Origin: Herminiimonas arsenicoxydans
GTDB lineage: Bacteria > Pseudomonadota > Gammaproteobacteria > Burkholderiales > Burkholderiaceae_D
Reading direction: 5' to 3'
Length of the DNA stretch: 64,000 bases
Assembly: GCA_000026125.1 (NCBI GenBank)
Contig: CU207211.1
Location: 1,302,001-1,366,000 of the forward strand
In this document: positions 17,403-26,324 of the stretch, piece after piece
Position numbering within the stretch: the stretch's first letter is position 1
Layout of the letters: every line of letters starts with the position of its first letter
Position numbers and translations under genes: made by a program
The notes under the pieces: model-generated
What the model was told of the DNA's origin: nothing
The model's input: only the letters and a program-made list of their open reading frames with translations
Databases searched by the model: none

Positions 17403-18014
17403 ATGAGTGAATTTACCAAAGAGCATTTCGCCACGAACGTCTATTACGACAGGACCTTCGATCGCGATGCAGCCAAGATCCTGCCGGGCGAGTATTACTA
17501 CACCGGCAAGGACATGCTGATCGTGACGGTGCTCGGTTCCTGCGTATCTGCCTGCATACGCGATCGCGTAACGGGTGTGGGCGGCATGAATCACTTCATG
17601 CTGCCGGATAGCGGTGCCGATGCGGACAGTCCTGTTTCCGCCTCGGCGCGTTACGGTACCTATGCAATGGAAGTGCTGATCAACGATCTGTTGAAGGCCG
17701 GCGCCAAGCGTGAAAATCTGGAAGCCAAGGTATTTGGCGGCGGCGCGGTCCTGCGCGGATTTATCGCCATGAACGTAGGCGAACGCAATGCGCAGTTCGT
17801 GCGTGATTTTCTGAAGGTGGAAGGCATCCGCATCATTGCGGAAGACCTCAACGATATTCATCCGCGCAAGGTGTATTACTTCCCGCGCAGCGGCAAGGTG
17901 CTGGTCAAGAAACTCAAACAACTGAATAACAATACGCTGGTCAATCGCGAACAGGATTACGCAAATCGTCTGCAGTCGAACAATGTCGCTGGCGACATCG
18001 AGCTGTTTTCCTGA
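17403..18014 (+). CDS. cheD: Chemoreceptor glutamine deamidase CheD
   Basis: 203 residues. CheD converts specific receptor glutamines to glutamates. The catalytic Cys is in [11 protein letters not shown] and the His in GGMNHFMLP, with the family's KVFGGGAVL segment after. The frame runs open 47 codons upstream inside cheR; the start at 17403 ([12 protein letters not shown]) gives a normal length. The protein extends past the usual end by an Asn/Gln-rich tail ([16 protein letters not shown]). Its place between cheR and cheB is the usual betaproteobacterial arrangement for receptor adaptation. Confidence 0.95.
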   Translation: MSEFTKEHFATNVYYDRTFDRDAAKILPGEYYYTGKDMLIVTVLGSCVSACIRDRVTGVGGMNHFMLPDSGADADSPVSASARYGTYAMEVLINDLLKAGAKRENLEAKVFGGGAVLRGFIAMNVGERNAQFVRDFLKVEGIRIIAEDLNDIHPRKVYYFPRSGKVLVKKLKQLNNNTLVNREQDYANRLQSNNVAGDIELFS

Positions 18015-18055
18015 ACGCATGACCGTAGATAAAACAGCTTTGCCGAGGTGGAGAT

Positions 18056-19132
18056 ATGAAGATAAAAGTTTTGATTGTGGACGACTCGGCCCTGATCCGC
18101 AGCGTGATGAAGGAAATTATCAATAGCCAGCCGGATATGGAGGTGGTGGGCGTTGCTCCCGATCCGATCATCGCGCGGGACTTGATCAAGCAGACGAATC
18201 CCGATGTGTTGACGCTGGATGTCGAAATGCCGCGCATGGACGGCCTCGATTTTCTTGAAAAGCTGATGCGCCTGCGGCCGATGCCGGTCGTGATGGTGTC
18301 TTCGCTGACCGAGCGCGGTTCGGAAATTACGTTGCGCGCGCTGGAACTGGGCGCGATCGACTTCGTTACCAAACCGAAGATGTCGATTCAGAGCGGCATG
18401 CTGGAATACACGGAAATGATTGCGGACAAGATCCGCGCTGCCTCCAAGGCACGGATCAAGGCGCGCCATATTCCGACCGAAGCACACAAGTCAACTGGAG
18501 GCGAGGCGTTGCCGCTGATACGCAACCCTCTGACCAGTAGCGAAAAGCTGATCATCATCGGCGCTTCGACCGGCGGCACGGAAGCCATCAAGGATTTCCT
18601 GATGCAGATGCCGTCCGATTGCCCGGGCATACTGATTACCCAGCATATGCCGCCCGGGTTTACCAAATCGTTTGCGCAACGTCTCGACAGCCTGTGCAAA
18701 ATCGACGTCAAGGAATCAGAAGGCGGGGAGCGCGTACTGCCTGGACATGCCTACCTTGCGCCCGGCCATTCGCATTTGCAGCTTGTGCGCAGCGGTGCAA
18801 ACTACATGACACAACTCGATCAGGGGCCGCCGGTCAATCGTCATCGTCCTTCGGTGGATGTCCTGTTTCATTCCGCTGCCGTGCATGCAGGTAAAAATGC
18901 GGTGGGCGTAATCCTGACCGGCATGGGCAAGGATGGCGCGCTTGGCATGCTGGAAATGAAAAATGCCGGTGCCTATAATTTCGCCCAGGATGAAGCATCG
19001 TGCGTGGTGTTCGGCATGCCGCGGGAAGCCATAGCGGTCGGTGCAACACACGAGGTTGGCTCGCTGAATGCTTTGCCGGGCATTGTGTTGGGTCATCTGG
19101 CAACCAACAGCAGTCGCGCATTGAGGGTGTAG
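18056..19132 (+). CDS. cheB: Chemotaxis protein-glutamate methylesterase CheB
   Basis: 358 residues: an N-terminal receiver with phospho-acceptor Asp55 ([12 protein letters not shown]) and a C-terminal methylesterase. The catalytic triad is visible as Ser171 in [11 protein letters not shown], His in [14 protein letters not shown] and Asp in [12 protein letters not shown]. When phosphorylated by CheA it removes methyl groups placed by CheR, closing the adaptation loop. AGGTGGAGA precedes the ATG. A 165-base gap then separates this from cheY2. Confidence 0.97.
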   Translation: MKIKVLIVDDSALIRSVMKEIINSQPDMEVVGVAPDPIIARDLIKQTNPDVLTLDVEMPRMDGLDFLEKLMRLRPMPVVMVSSLTERGSEITLRALELGAIDFVTKPKMSIQSGMLEYTEMIADKIRAASKARIKARHIPTEAHKSTGGEALPLIRNPLTSSEKLIIIGASTGGTEAIKDFLMQMPSDCPGILITQHMPPGFTKSFAQRLDSLCKIDVKESEGGERVLPGHAYLAPGHSHLQLVRSGANYMTQLDQGPPVNRHRPSVDVLFHSAAVHAGKNAVGVILTGMGKDGALGMLEMKNAGAYNFAQDEASCVVFGMPREAIAVGATHEVGSLNALPGIVLGHLATNSSRALRV

Positions 19133-19247
19133 AGCAGGCTGTCGATGCAGAGTGATGCTGCAGAGGCTGGCAAATCTTCCAATTCTGCTGCATCATCAGT
19201 GCATAATAGCAAGATGTCAGAAAAAGAGACCAGGTTTGCAGTGAGCT

Positions 19248-19267
19248 TCGATCTCTTTCAAGATCGA
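19248..19267. promoter_or_regulatory. Inverted repeat upstream of cheY2
   Basis: TCGATCT-CTTTCA-AGATCGA, a perfect seven-base dyad, lies 30 bases before the cheY2 ATG, with GGTATAAAG just after it (TATAAA near 19274-19279). It may be an operator or an mRNA hairpin near the cheY2 leader; undetermined. Confidence 0.35.
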
Positions 19268-19297
19268 TAACGGTATAAAGAATTAATGGAGTAATTC

Positions 19298-19696
19298 ATG
19301 GCAGGTCCAAACACCAAATTTTTAGTCGTCGATGATTTCTCAACGATGCGTCGTATCGTCCGCAATCTGTTGAAGGAACTGGGCTATACCAATGTTGATG
19401 AGGCTGAAGACGGCGTGATGGCACTGTCCAAGCTGCGTAGCGAAACCTTCGATTTCGTCGTCTCCGACTGGAACATGCCGAATATGGATGGCCTGACAAT
19501 GTTGCAGCAGATACGCGCCGACCCCGCGCTGTCCAAATTGCCGGTCCTGATGGTGACGGCAGAGGCGAAAAAGGAAAACATCATCGCAGCGGCGCAGGCC
19601 GGTGCCAACGGTTATGTCGTCAAGCCGTTCACAGCCGCGACTCTGGATGAAAAACTCGCGAAGATTTTTGAAAAACTGGCCGCTGCCGGAGCCTGA
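19298..19696 (+). CDS. cheY: Chemotaxis response regulator CheY (motor-binding type)
   Basis: 132 residues, very close to enterobacterial CheY. The phospho-acceptor is Asp57 in [12 protein letters not shown], with Trp58 and Asn59 retained, the acidic pair at 12-13 and the Lys in YVVKPF. The motor-binding face is intact ([20 protein letters not shown]), including the Tyr equivalent of Tyr106. This copy should therefore bind FliM when phosphorylated and change flagellar rotation, unlike the copy at 13.3 kb. TGGAG precedes the ATG. cheZ begins one base after the stop. Confidence 0.97.
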   Translation: MAGPNTKFLVVDDFSTMRRIVRNLLKELGYTNVDEAEDGVMALSKLRSETFDFVVSDWNMPNMDGLTMLQQIRADPALSKLPVLMVTAEAKKENIIAAAQAGANGYVVKPFTAATLDEKLAKIFEKLAAAGA

Positions 19697-19697
19697 A

Positions 19698-20363
19698 TTG
19701 AGTACGACCCTGCGTGCCGAGCCCATGCCTTCAGGCATGGCTGACGAACGAGGCGATCTGGCGCACGACGAAGTATTGTCGCGCGTCGGTCATATGACGC
19801 GTGCCTTGCACGATAGCCTGCGCGGCCTGGGTTTCGATCAACTGATCGAACGCGCTTCGCATGATATTCCGGATGCGCGCGACCGCCTCGATTACGTGGC
19901 ACGCATGACAGAGCAGGCGGCGCAACGTGTGCTGAATGCAACCGAAGCCGCCGGCCCGCTGCAAGACCGTATTCAAACCGATGCCGCCAGCATTTCGGCC
20001 ACATGGCAGCAAACGCTGCAGGGTGCGTTTTCGGAAGAGAAATATCGGGCCGTTGCTGAGAGCACGCTCGCTTATTTGAATCAAACACAAGCGGCAACGG
20101 CAGAAACCAAGCAGCATCTGATGAATATCATGATGGCGCAGGATTTCCAGGATTTGACCGGACAGGTAATCAAGAAGGTGACCGAGCTGGCGCATGGTCT
20201 TGAGCAGCAGCTGTTGCAATTGCTGGTCGATTACGCGCCGCCTGAAATCAAGCGTGAAGTCGATACCGGCTTGCTGAACGGACCGCAAATCAACCCGGTG
20301 GGCAATGATGTGGTGGCCGGTCAGGCACAGGTGGATGATCTACTCGACAGTTTGGGGTTTTAA
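19698..20363 (+). CDS. cheZ: CheY-P phosphatase CheZ
   Basis: 221 residues from a TTG at 19698, which has GGAG seven bases upstream; ATGs at 19725 and 19737 are alternatives. CheZ speeds dephosphorylation of CheY-P. The active-site helix AQDFQDLTGQVIKKV keeps Asp152 and the catalytic Gln156, and the tail VDDLLDSLGF is the canonical CheY-binding peptide. The rest is the long helical hairpin that forms the dimer. It is translationally tied to cheY2. A divergent relative lies at 12.7 kb beside cheY1. Confidence 0.95.
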   Translation: MSTTLRAEPMPSGMADERGDLAHDEVLSRVGHMTRALHDSLRGLGFDQLIERASHDIPDARDRLDYVARMTEQAAQRVLNATEAAGPLQDRIQTDAASISATWQQTLQGAFSEEKYRAVAESTLAYLNQTQAATAETKQHLMNIMMAQDFQDLTGQVIKKVTELAHGLEQQLLQLLVDYAPPEIKREVDTGLLNGPQINPVGNDVVAGQAQVDDLLDSLGF

Positions 20364-20426
20364 TTCGTCGGCAAGCGATGTTGCCCATCCTTTCCATTTC
20401 CTGTTTCTCCATTTCTTATCGCCTCC

Positions 20427-21635
20427 ATGCTTGTAACTAAATTTATTGTTCGTGAACCTTTACTGAGTGCGAAGCAGCAGGTTCTTGGATACGAACTTCG
20501 CTGGTATGGCAATCAGCAGGATGACGGCATGGCCAGCGATGAGGATTTGCTGGAACTGGTGACGTTTGTCGCTACCCAACTGCGCAATGAAGAGTCGGGT
20601 TGGCTGCTGAGTGACAGCGTGCTGTTTTTTGAGGCGACGCCAGCCTTGATTGCTTCCAATGTAGTACAGACCTTGCCGGCAAAAAATACCGTATTTCGCC
20701 TGACTGCCGCCGATCTGACCGATGCAGACACGCATCAGGCGGTGACAGCCTTGCGTCAGCAGGGATATGGATTTTCCTTGTGCGGTGCAGATGCCGTGGC
20801 ACCGGATAGCCCTTTGCTGGCGCTGGTCAGTCATGTCGAGGTCAGCTTCGGCAGCGGTATCGAGAACGACACTGCAACTTTCGGCGAAGCACACGCGTCG
20901 CCGATCAAGGTGGTGCGCCATCTGGCCGACTGGCAGGAATACGATCACTGTGCAGCAGCGGGGCTGCAGGCGTTCATCGGCAAGCTGTATCTGACACCGC
21001 GCCCGGAAGCGGAGAAGAAGGGCTTGAATTCTGCCCAGCTCATCATCGTGCAACTGATGCAGATGGTGCGGCAGAATGCCGACGTACGCGAGCTGGAAAA
21101 TGTGCTCAAGCGCGATGCGACCCTGGCTTACAAACTTTTCCGCTACATCAACAATGTCGGTTTCGGCCTGGGCGCAGAGATTCAATCCTTGCGCCATGCG
21201 GTCACGATGCTGGGTTATTCGCCTTTGTATCGCTGGCTGTCATTGCTGCTGGCAACGGCCGGCACCGGCAGCGATTCGGCGGTATTGATGCAGACGGCGA
21301 TCGTGCGCGGCCGTTTTGCCGAATTGGCCGGACATGGCATCCTGCCCAAGAACGAGGCCGAGAATCTGTTCGTGGTCGGCATATTTTCAATGCTGGACCG
21401 CTTGCTGGGGATTCCGATGGAAGAAGTACTGGGAAAAATCCAGCTGTCCGAACCGGTCGCGCAAGCCTTGCTGACACGCGACGGCATGTACGGCCCTTTC
21501 CTGGCACTGGCCGAAGCTTGTGAAACGGATAATGGCGATATCGGTGCGTTGGCCGATTCGCTGTTCATCAATGCACGTCAGGTCAATGAAGCGCATCTGG
21601 CCGCACTGGCCTGGGCTCAAAGCATCAAGATTTAA
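20427..21635 (+). CDS. EAL-HDOD domain signalling protein (degenerate EAL)
   Basis: 402 residues of the YuxH type. The N-terminal half is a shortened EAL-like domain: the site that should read EALLRW is GYELRW, and the metal-binding acidic motifs of active phosphodiesterases are not visible, so cyclic-di-GMP hydrolysis is unlikely. The C-terminal half (from about 200) is an HDOD domain: LMQMVRQNADVRELENVLKR, then LRHAVTMLGYSPLYRWLSL, and a helical end. HDOD proteins are signalling scaffolds. It lies between cheZ and flhB, 63 bases after cheZ. I infer a regulatory role in motility, perhaps as a cyclic-di-GMP sensor or scaffold. Confidence 0.85.
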   Translation: MLVTKFIVREPLLSAKQQVLGYELRWYGNQQDDGMASDEDLLELVTFVATQLRNEESGWLLSDSVLFFEATPALIASNVVQTLPAKNTVFRLTAADLTDADTHQAVTALRQQGYGFSLCGADAVAPDSPLLALVSHVEVSFGSGIENDTATFGEAHASPIKVVRHLADWQEYDHCAAAGLQAFIGKLYLTPRPEAEKKGLNSAQLIIVQLMQMVRQNADVRELENVLKRDATLAYKLFRYINNVGFGLGAEIQSLRHAVTMLGYSPLYRWLSLLLATAGTGSDSAVLMQTAIVRGRFAELAGHGILPKNEAENLFVVGIFSMLDRLLGIPMEEVLGKIQLSEPVAQALLTRDGMYGPFLALAEACETDNGDIGALADSLFINARQVNEAHLAALAWAQSIKI

Positions 21636-21651
21636 ACGCACAATGTGCGTT
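21635..21651 (+). terminator. Short hairpin after the EAL-HDOD gene
   Basis: AACGCAC-AAT-GTGCGTT, a perfect seven-base-pair stem overlapping the stop codon, followed by TGTTTCC. The T run is poor, so it may be a weak terminator or an mRNA-stabilising hairpin separating the che genes from the flh genes. Confidence 0.35.
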
Positions 21652-21802
21652 GTTTCCATCCATATCCGCTTGGCAATATTTAAAAAGCGGGTATTTCCCA
21701 GCCTATTCCCTCGATGACCTGCAGGCTTTCTAGCCAATAATCCACTCATAGCTCCGTATGGCGTCATGTTGAACGCCAACCGGTTTGCTCCAGGAGTCGG
21801 CT

Positions 21803-22975
21803 TTGGCTGAAGAAAGTGATCTCGAAAAGACAGAACCCGCGTCACCGCGCAAGCTGGAACAGGCGCGGGAGCAGGGTGATGTTCCGCGTTCGCGCGAGCT
21901 GGCAACCTGCACGCTGTTGCTGGGCGCGAGTGCGGCTTTCTGGTTCACCGGCGGCAATATGATCGCGGAACTCAACAGCATGCTGGCTTCCGGTCTGAGC
22001 TTCGATCGCGAGATGGCGTTCGACATGGAATTGCTGCTGGCGCATGCAGCAGCCAGCATCATCAAATTACTCATCGCATTTGCACCGGCCGCCCTGATCC
22101 TGATCGTGGTCGCGCTGGCTTCGCCCATGCTGATCGGCGGCTGGTTGTTCAGCGCCCAGGCACTGCAGCCGAATTTCGGTCGTATGAACCCGATCAAGGG
22201 TCTGGGCAATATGGTTTCCACCCGTTCAGCCGTAGAACTGGGCAAGGCGATAGCCAAAACCATCCTGATCGGTTGCATCGCATGGACGGTGATGAAGTAT
22301 GAAATCGATGGCGTGCTGGCTCTGAGCGTGACGCCGCTGCAGTCCGGTATTGAACAGGTCGGACACATCCTGCTGATCAGTTTTACCTTTATCGTCAGCG
22401 GCTTGATCATCATCGCCGGCATTGATGCGCCGTATCAGATGTGGCAGCACGCGAAGAAATTGATGATGTCGCGTCAGGATGTGCGCCAGGAGTCGAAGGA
22501 ATCCGACGGAAATCCGGAAATCAAGGCCAAGATACGCCAGCAACAGCGCGAAATGGCGCGTCGCCGCATGATGACTGAAGTGCCGACCGCAGACGTGGTG
22601 GTGACCAACCCGACGCACTATGCAGTCGCGCTCAAGTATTCCGAAAACGGTATGCGGGCACCGACCGTGGTTGCCAAGGGTGCCGATGAAGTGGCAGCCA
22701 AAATCCGCGAAATCGCGCTGGAAAACAATGTGGTGATGCTGGAAGCGCCGCCATTGGCGCGTGCCTTGTTCCGTCACGCAGAGCTGGGCGATGAAATTCC
22801 GGAAGCGCTGTATATCGCGGTGGCGGAAGTGCTGGCGTATGTATTCCAGTTGCGCGCCTACAGCAAAAACGGCGGCACGCGTCCGCAAAAACCGGGCGAC
22901 CTCGAAGTGCCCCCCGAGCTTGATCCTCTTAACCCCGCTGCAGAAGATGCAGATACCAATGGCCTGCCACAATGA
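21803..22975 (+). CDS. flhB: Flagellar type III export switch protein FlhB
   Basis: 390 residues from a TTG at 21803, preceded by AGGAG. The frame is open six codons earlier to another TTG. The chosen start places the self-cleavage site NPTH at Asn269-Pro270, the same numbers as enterobacterial FlhB, which supports it. Four membrane helices lie between about 30 and 210, then the cytoplasmic FlhBC domain (VVTNPTHYAVALKY, then APTVVAKGADEVAAKIR). FlhB switches export from rod/hook to filament substrates. The stop overlaps the flhA start by four bases. Confidence 0.96.
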   Translation: MAEESDLEKTEPASPRKLEQAREQGDVPRSRELATCTLLLGASAAFWFTGGNMIAELNSMLASGLSFDREMAFDMELLLAHAAASIIKLLIAFAPAALILIVVALASPMLIGGWLFSAQALQPNFGRMNPIKGLGNMVSTRSAVELGKAIAKTILIGCIAWTVMKYEIDGVLALSVTPLQSGIEQVGHILLISFTFIVSGLIIIAGIDAPYQMWQHAKKLMMSRQDVRQESKESDGNPEIKAKIRQQQREMARRRMMTEVPTADVVVTNPTHYAVALKYSENGMRAPTVVAKGADEVAAKIREIALENNVVMLEAPPLARALFRHAELGDEIPEALYIAVAEVLAYVFQLRAYSKNGGTRPQKPGDLEVPPELDPLNPAAEDADTNGLPQ

Positions 22976-25056
22976 ATAGTCTGAAAATGCCAGCCTGGAT
23001 GACGGGCCCTGGCTCAAAAGCGGTCGCCGCGCCATTGATCATCATCATGATGTTGTCGATGATGATTTTGCCTTTGCCGGCCATCGTGCTGGACATTTTC
23101 TTCAGCTTCAATATCGCGCTGTCGATCATCGTATTGCTGACCGCTTTGTACACGGTCAAACCGCTGGACTTCATGGTGTTCCCGACCGTGCTTTTGGTCA
23201 GCACGATGTTGCGCCTGTCACTGAACGTCGCCTCCACGCGTGTCGTGCTGACCGAAGGCCATAACGGCCCGGACGCTGCCGGCAAGGTGATTGAAGCTTT
23301 CGGTCACTTTCTGATCGGCGGCAACTACACTGTCGGTCTGGTGGTCTTCATCATCCTGACCATCATCAACTTCACCGTGGTGACCAAGGGTGCTGGTCGT
23401 ATCGCCGAGGTGGGTGCACGTTTCGCGCTGGATGCGATGCCGGGTAAGCAGATGGCGATCGATGCCGATCTGAATGCCGGTTTGATCGGCGAACAGGATG
23501 CGCGTTTGCGCCGTACGCAAGTGGCGCAGGAAGCGGAATTCTACGGCGCGATGGACGGTGCCAGCAAATACGTACGCGGCGATGCGATTGCCGGCATCAT
23601 CGTTACCGTGATCAACGTGGTCGGCGGCCTGATCGTCGGCATGGTTCAGCATGACATGGCGTTTTCGGCGGCGCTGGAAAACTACACGCTGCTCGCCATC
23701 GGCGACGGCCTGGTGGCGCAGATTCCTTCGCTGATCATTTCGACTGCGGCCGGTATCGTCGTATCACGCGTCGCGAGTGAGCAGGACATCGGCGGCCAGC
23801 TGGTTGGCCAGTTGTTCGCCAAGCCGCAGGTGCTGTACATCACCGCTGCAATCGTCGGCGGCATGGGCTTGATTCCCGGCATGCCGCACATGTCCTTTCT
23901 GTTTCTGGCCGGCGTGCTGGCCGGCGCAGCCTACCTGATTTCGCAACGTGCACTGAAAGCGCCGCAAGTCGAACCGGAAGTAACGGCGCCGCCGGCAGTA
24001 CCGGAAGTCGAGGAAGCCAGCTGGCAGGATATTGTGCAAGTCGATACGCTCGGACTTGAAGTCGGCTATCGCCTGATTCCGCTGGTCGATAAATCGCAAA
24101 GCGGCGAGCTGCTGCGTCGTATCAAGGGCATACGCAAGAAATTCGCACAGGAAGTCGGTTTCCTGTCGCCGCCTGTGCATATTCGCGACAACCTCGAACT
24201 GAAACCATCTGCTTATCGCATCACGCTCAAAGGCGTGGAAGTCGGTAGCGGCGAAGCGCTGGCCGGTCAGTTCCTTGCCATCAATCCTGGCATGGTGAGC
24301 GGCACGCTGCCGGGCCAGGCCACCAGCGATCCGGCCTTCGGTTTGCCAGCCACCTGGATCGATGCCAGCCTGCGTGAACAGGCGCAAGGCATGGGTTATA
24401 CCGTGGTCGATGCAGGCACCGTGGTTGCCACGCATTTGAATCATTTGATCACTACCCACGCAGCTGAATTGCTGGGCCGCCAGGAAGTGCAGCAATTGCT
24501 GGAACACCTGACCAAGGAGTCGCCGAAGCTGGTGGAAGACCTGGTGCCGAAACTGATTTCGCTTTCCACGCTGCAAAAAGTATTGCAAAACCTGTTGATC
24601 GAAGGCGTACACATACGAGACATGCACAGCATCATCGAGACATTGACCGAGCACGCAACCCATACCAACGACGTCAATGAATTGACGGCGCTGGTGCGCA
24701 TCGCGCTGGGCCGCGCGATCGTGCAGCAGTTGTTCCCGTCGACCAACGAATTGTCCGTGATGACGCTGGATAACCGTCTCGAGCGCCTGCTGACGCAAGC
24801 CTTGAGCGCCAGTGGACCGGAAGGCGCCGGCATCGAGCCGGGTCTGGCCGACACGATCGCTGCGCAAGCCGAAGCGGCGACGCGTCAACAGGAGCAAATG
24901 GGATTGACACCGGTACTGCTGGTGCCGGCACAGTTAAGGGCACTGCTGGCGCGTTTCCTGCGCCGTGCATTGCCGCAGTTGAAAGTTCTTTCGCACGCAG
25001 AAGTGCCCGATTCAAAAACGATCAGAGTTACTAGCTTAGTTGGAGGCCAGGTATGA
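22972..25056 (+). CDS. flhA: Flagellar type III export protein FlhA
   Basis: 694 residues, the usual size. The N-terminal half has about eight membrane helices. The conserved FHIPEP-family signature is at about 140-165 (TKGAGRIAEVGARFALDAMP), followed by GKQMAIDADLNAGLI. The C-terminal half is the cytoplasmic ring that docks chaperone-substrate complexes (SYRIT-like AYRITLKGVEVGSG, and TVVDAGTVVATHLNHL). FlhA forms the ion-driven core of the export gate with FlhB. It overlaps both neighbours by four bases, a coupled flhB-flhA-flhF arrangement. Confidence 0.97.
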   Translation: MNSLKMPAWMTGPGSKAVAAPLIIIMMLSMMILPLPAIVLDIFFSFNIALSIIVLLTALYTVKPLDFMVFPTVLLVSTMLRLSLNVASTRVVLTEGHNGPDAAGKVIEAFGHFLIGGNYTVGLVVFIILTIINFTVVTKGAGRIAEVGARFALDAMPGKQMAIDADLNAGLIGEQDARLRRTQVAQEAEFYGAMDGASKYVRGDAIAGIIVTVINVVGGLIVGMVQHDMAFSAALENYTLLAIGDGLVAQIPSLIISTAAGIVVSRVASEQDIGGQLVGQLFAKPQVLYITAAIVGGMGLIPGMPHMSFLFLAGVLAGAAYLISQRALKAPQVEPEVTAPPAVPEVEEASWQDIVQVDTLGLEVGYRLIPLVDKSQSGELLRRIKGIRKKFAQEVGFLSPPVHIRDNLELKPSAYRITLKGVEVGSGEALAGQFLAINPGMVSGTLPGQATSDPAFGLPATWIDASLREQAQGMGYTVVDAGTVVATHLNHLITTHAAELLGRQEVQQLLEHLTKESPKLVEDLVPKLISLSTLQKVLQNLLIEGVHIRDMHSIIETLTEHATHTNDVNELTALVRIALGRAIVQQLFPSTNELSVMTLDNRLERLLTQALSASGPEGAGIEPGLADTIAAQAEAATRQQEQMGLTPVLLVPAQLRALLARFLRRALPQLKVLSHAEVPDSKTIRVTSLVGGQV

Positions 25057-26324
25057 ATGTAAGAAAATTTACGGCAAGCACATCGCGCGGCGCATGGAGT
25101 CTGGTGCGCGAAGCACTGGGTCCCGATGCCGTGATTCTTTCCAATCGCGCAGTCGAAGGCGGGGTCGAGATACTGGCGCTGGCTGGAGAAGATATGGCAT
25201 CGCTGGCTGAGCCGATGGTCGAGAAAACGATTTCGGAAACCACGCTGGCCGCTCTGGCACCCAGGTATCAAGCGCAGCAGGCTGCACAGCCGGCGCCGCC
25301 AGCCATTGCCTCCCGCGCATCGCTACAAACAGCAGCCAGCGAAATCAACAGTGCAGAATTGCACAGTGTGATGAGTGAAATTCGTTCCATGCGCGGCATG
25401 CTGGAAATGCAATTGGCTGAACTGGCATGGACCGATCAGCACAAACGCGAACCGGCCAAATCAAGCGTATTGCGTGAAATGCTGGCAGCCGGATTCAGCG
25501 CCAGCCTGGCGCGCTATCTGACGGAAAGAATGCCGGCCGGTGCCAGCAAGCAGAGCGGCATGGACTGGATCAAGGCGATCCTGACGCGCAATCTGGCGAC
25601 CATCGGCAATGAAAACGAAATCCTGGAGAAAGGCGGCGTCTACGCTCTGGTCGGCCCAACGGGTGTCGGCAAAACCACGACGACCGCGAAACTGGCGGCG
25701 CGCTGCGTGATGCGTCACGGCCCGGGAAAACTGGCCTTGATCACGACCGACGGTTATCGTATCGGCGGCTACGAACAGTTGCGCATCTACGGCAAGATCC
25801 TCGGCGTGATGGTGCACTCGGTGAAAGACGAAGCCGATCTGCGCATCGCACTCGATGAACTCAAAGGCAAGCATACGGTATTGATCGACACGGTCGGCGT
25901 CAGTCAGCGCGACAATATGGTGGCAGAGCAAATCGCAATGCTGTCAGGCGCCGGCAGCCAGGTCAAACGCCTGCTGTGTCTGAACGCCACTTCGACTGGC
26001 GAAACGCTGAATGAAGTCGCGCGCTCCTACATGGGCGATGGCCTGGCCGGTTGCATATTGACCAAACTCGATGAAGCTGCAACCATAGGCAGCGCTCTGG
26101 ATGTAGTCATCAGACAGAAATTGAACTTATACTACGTGGCGAATGGACAGCGCGTGCCGGAAGACCTGCATGTCGCGAACCAGCAATATTTGGTTGACCG
26201 TGCATTCAAACTCAAACGCGAGACAGCGCCATTCCAGTTCAGTGATGCGGAAATTCCCTTGGTAATGGCAAATACAGCAAAAGCAATGAACGATAAAAGT
26301 CTGCGTGAGGTGATTCTTGGCTAG
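25053..26324 (+). CDS. flhF: Flagellar SRP-like GTPase FlhF
   Basis: 423 residues. FlhF is the third SRP-type GTPase, with Ffh and FtsY, and marks where polar flagella assemble. The N-terminus (VRKFTASTSRGAWSLVREAL) is the short basic B domain, followed by an N domain around 115-190. The G domain has the P-loop GPTGVGKTT at 201-209, then TTDGYRIGGYEQL, the G3-like VLIDTVGVSQRD and TKLDEAATIGSALD. It overlaps flhA by four bases and flhG by eight. Its presence with FlhG suggests polar flagella, despite an flhDC-type hierarchy. Confidence 0.95.
   Translation: MNVRKFTASTSRGAWSLVREALGPDAVILSNRAVEGGVEILALAGEDMASLAEPMVEKTISETTLAALAPRYQAQQAAQPAPPAIASRASLQTAASEINSAELHSVMSEIRSMRGMLEMQLAELAWTDQHKREPAKSSVLREMLAAGFSASLARYLTERMPAGASKQSGMDWIKAILTRNLATIGNENEILEKGGVYALVGPTGVGKTTTTAKLAARCVMRHGPGKLALITTDGYRIGGYEQLRIYGKILGVMVHSVKDEADLRIALDELKGKHTVLIDTVGVSQRDNMVAEQIAMLSGAGSQVKRLLCLNATSTGETLNEVARSYMGDGLAGCILTKLDEAATIGSALDVVIRQKLNLYYVANGQRVPEDLHVANQQYLVDRAFKLKRETAPFQFSDAEIPLVMANTAKAMNDKSLREVILG

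Noticed and set aside
23764..24897. 377-codon antisense frame opposite flhA
   Set aside because: Shadow of flhA in a frame kept open by third-position G+C; product is arginine/histidine/glutamine-rich without motifs.
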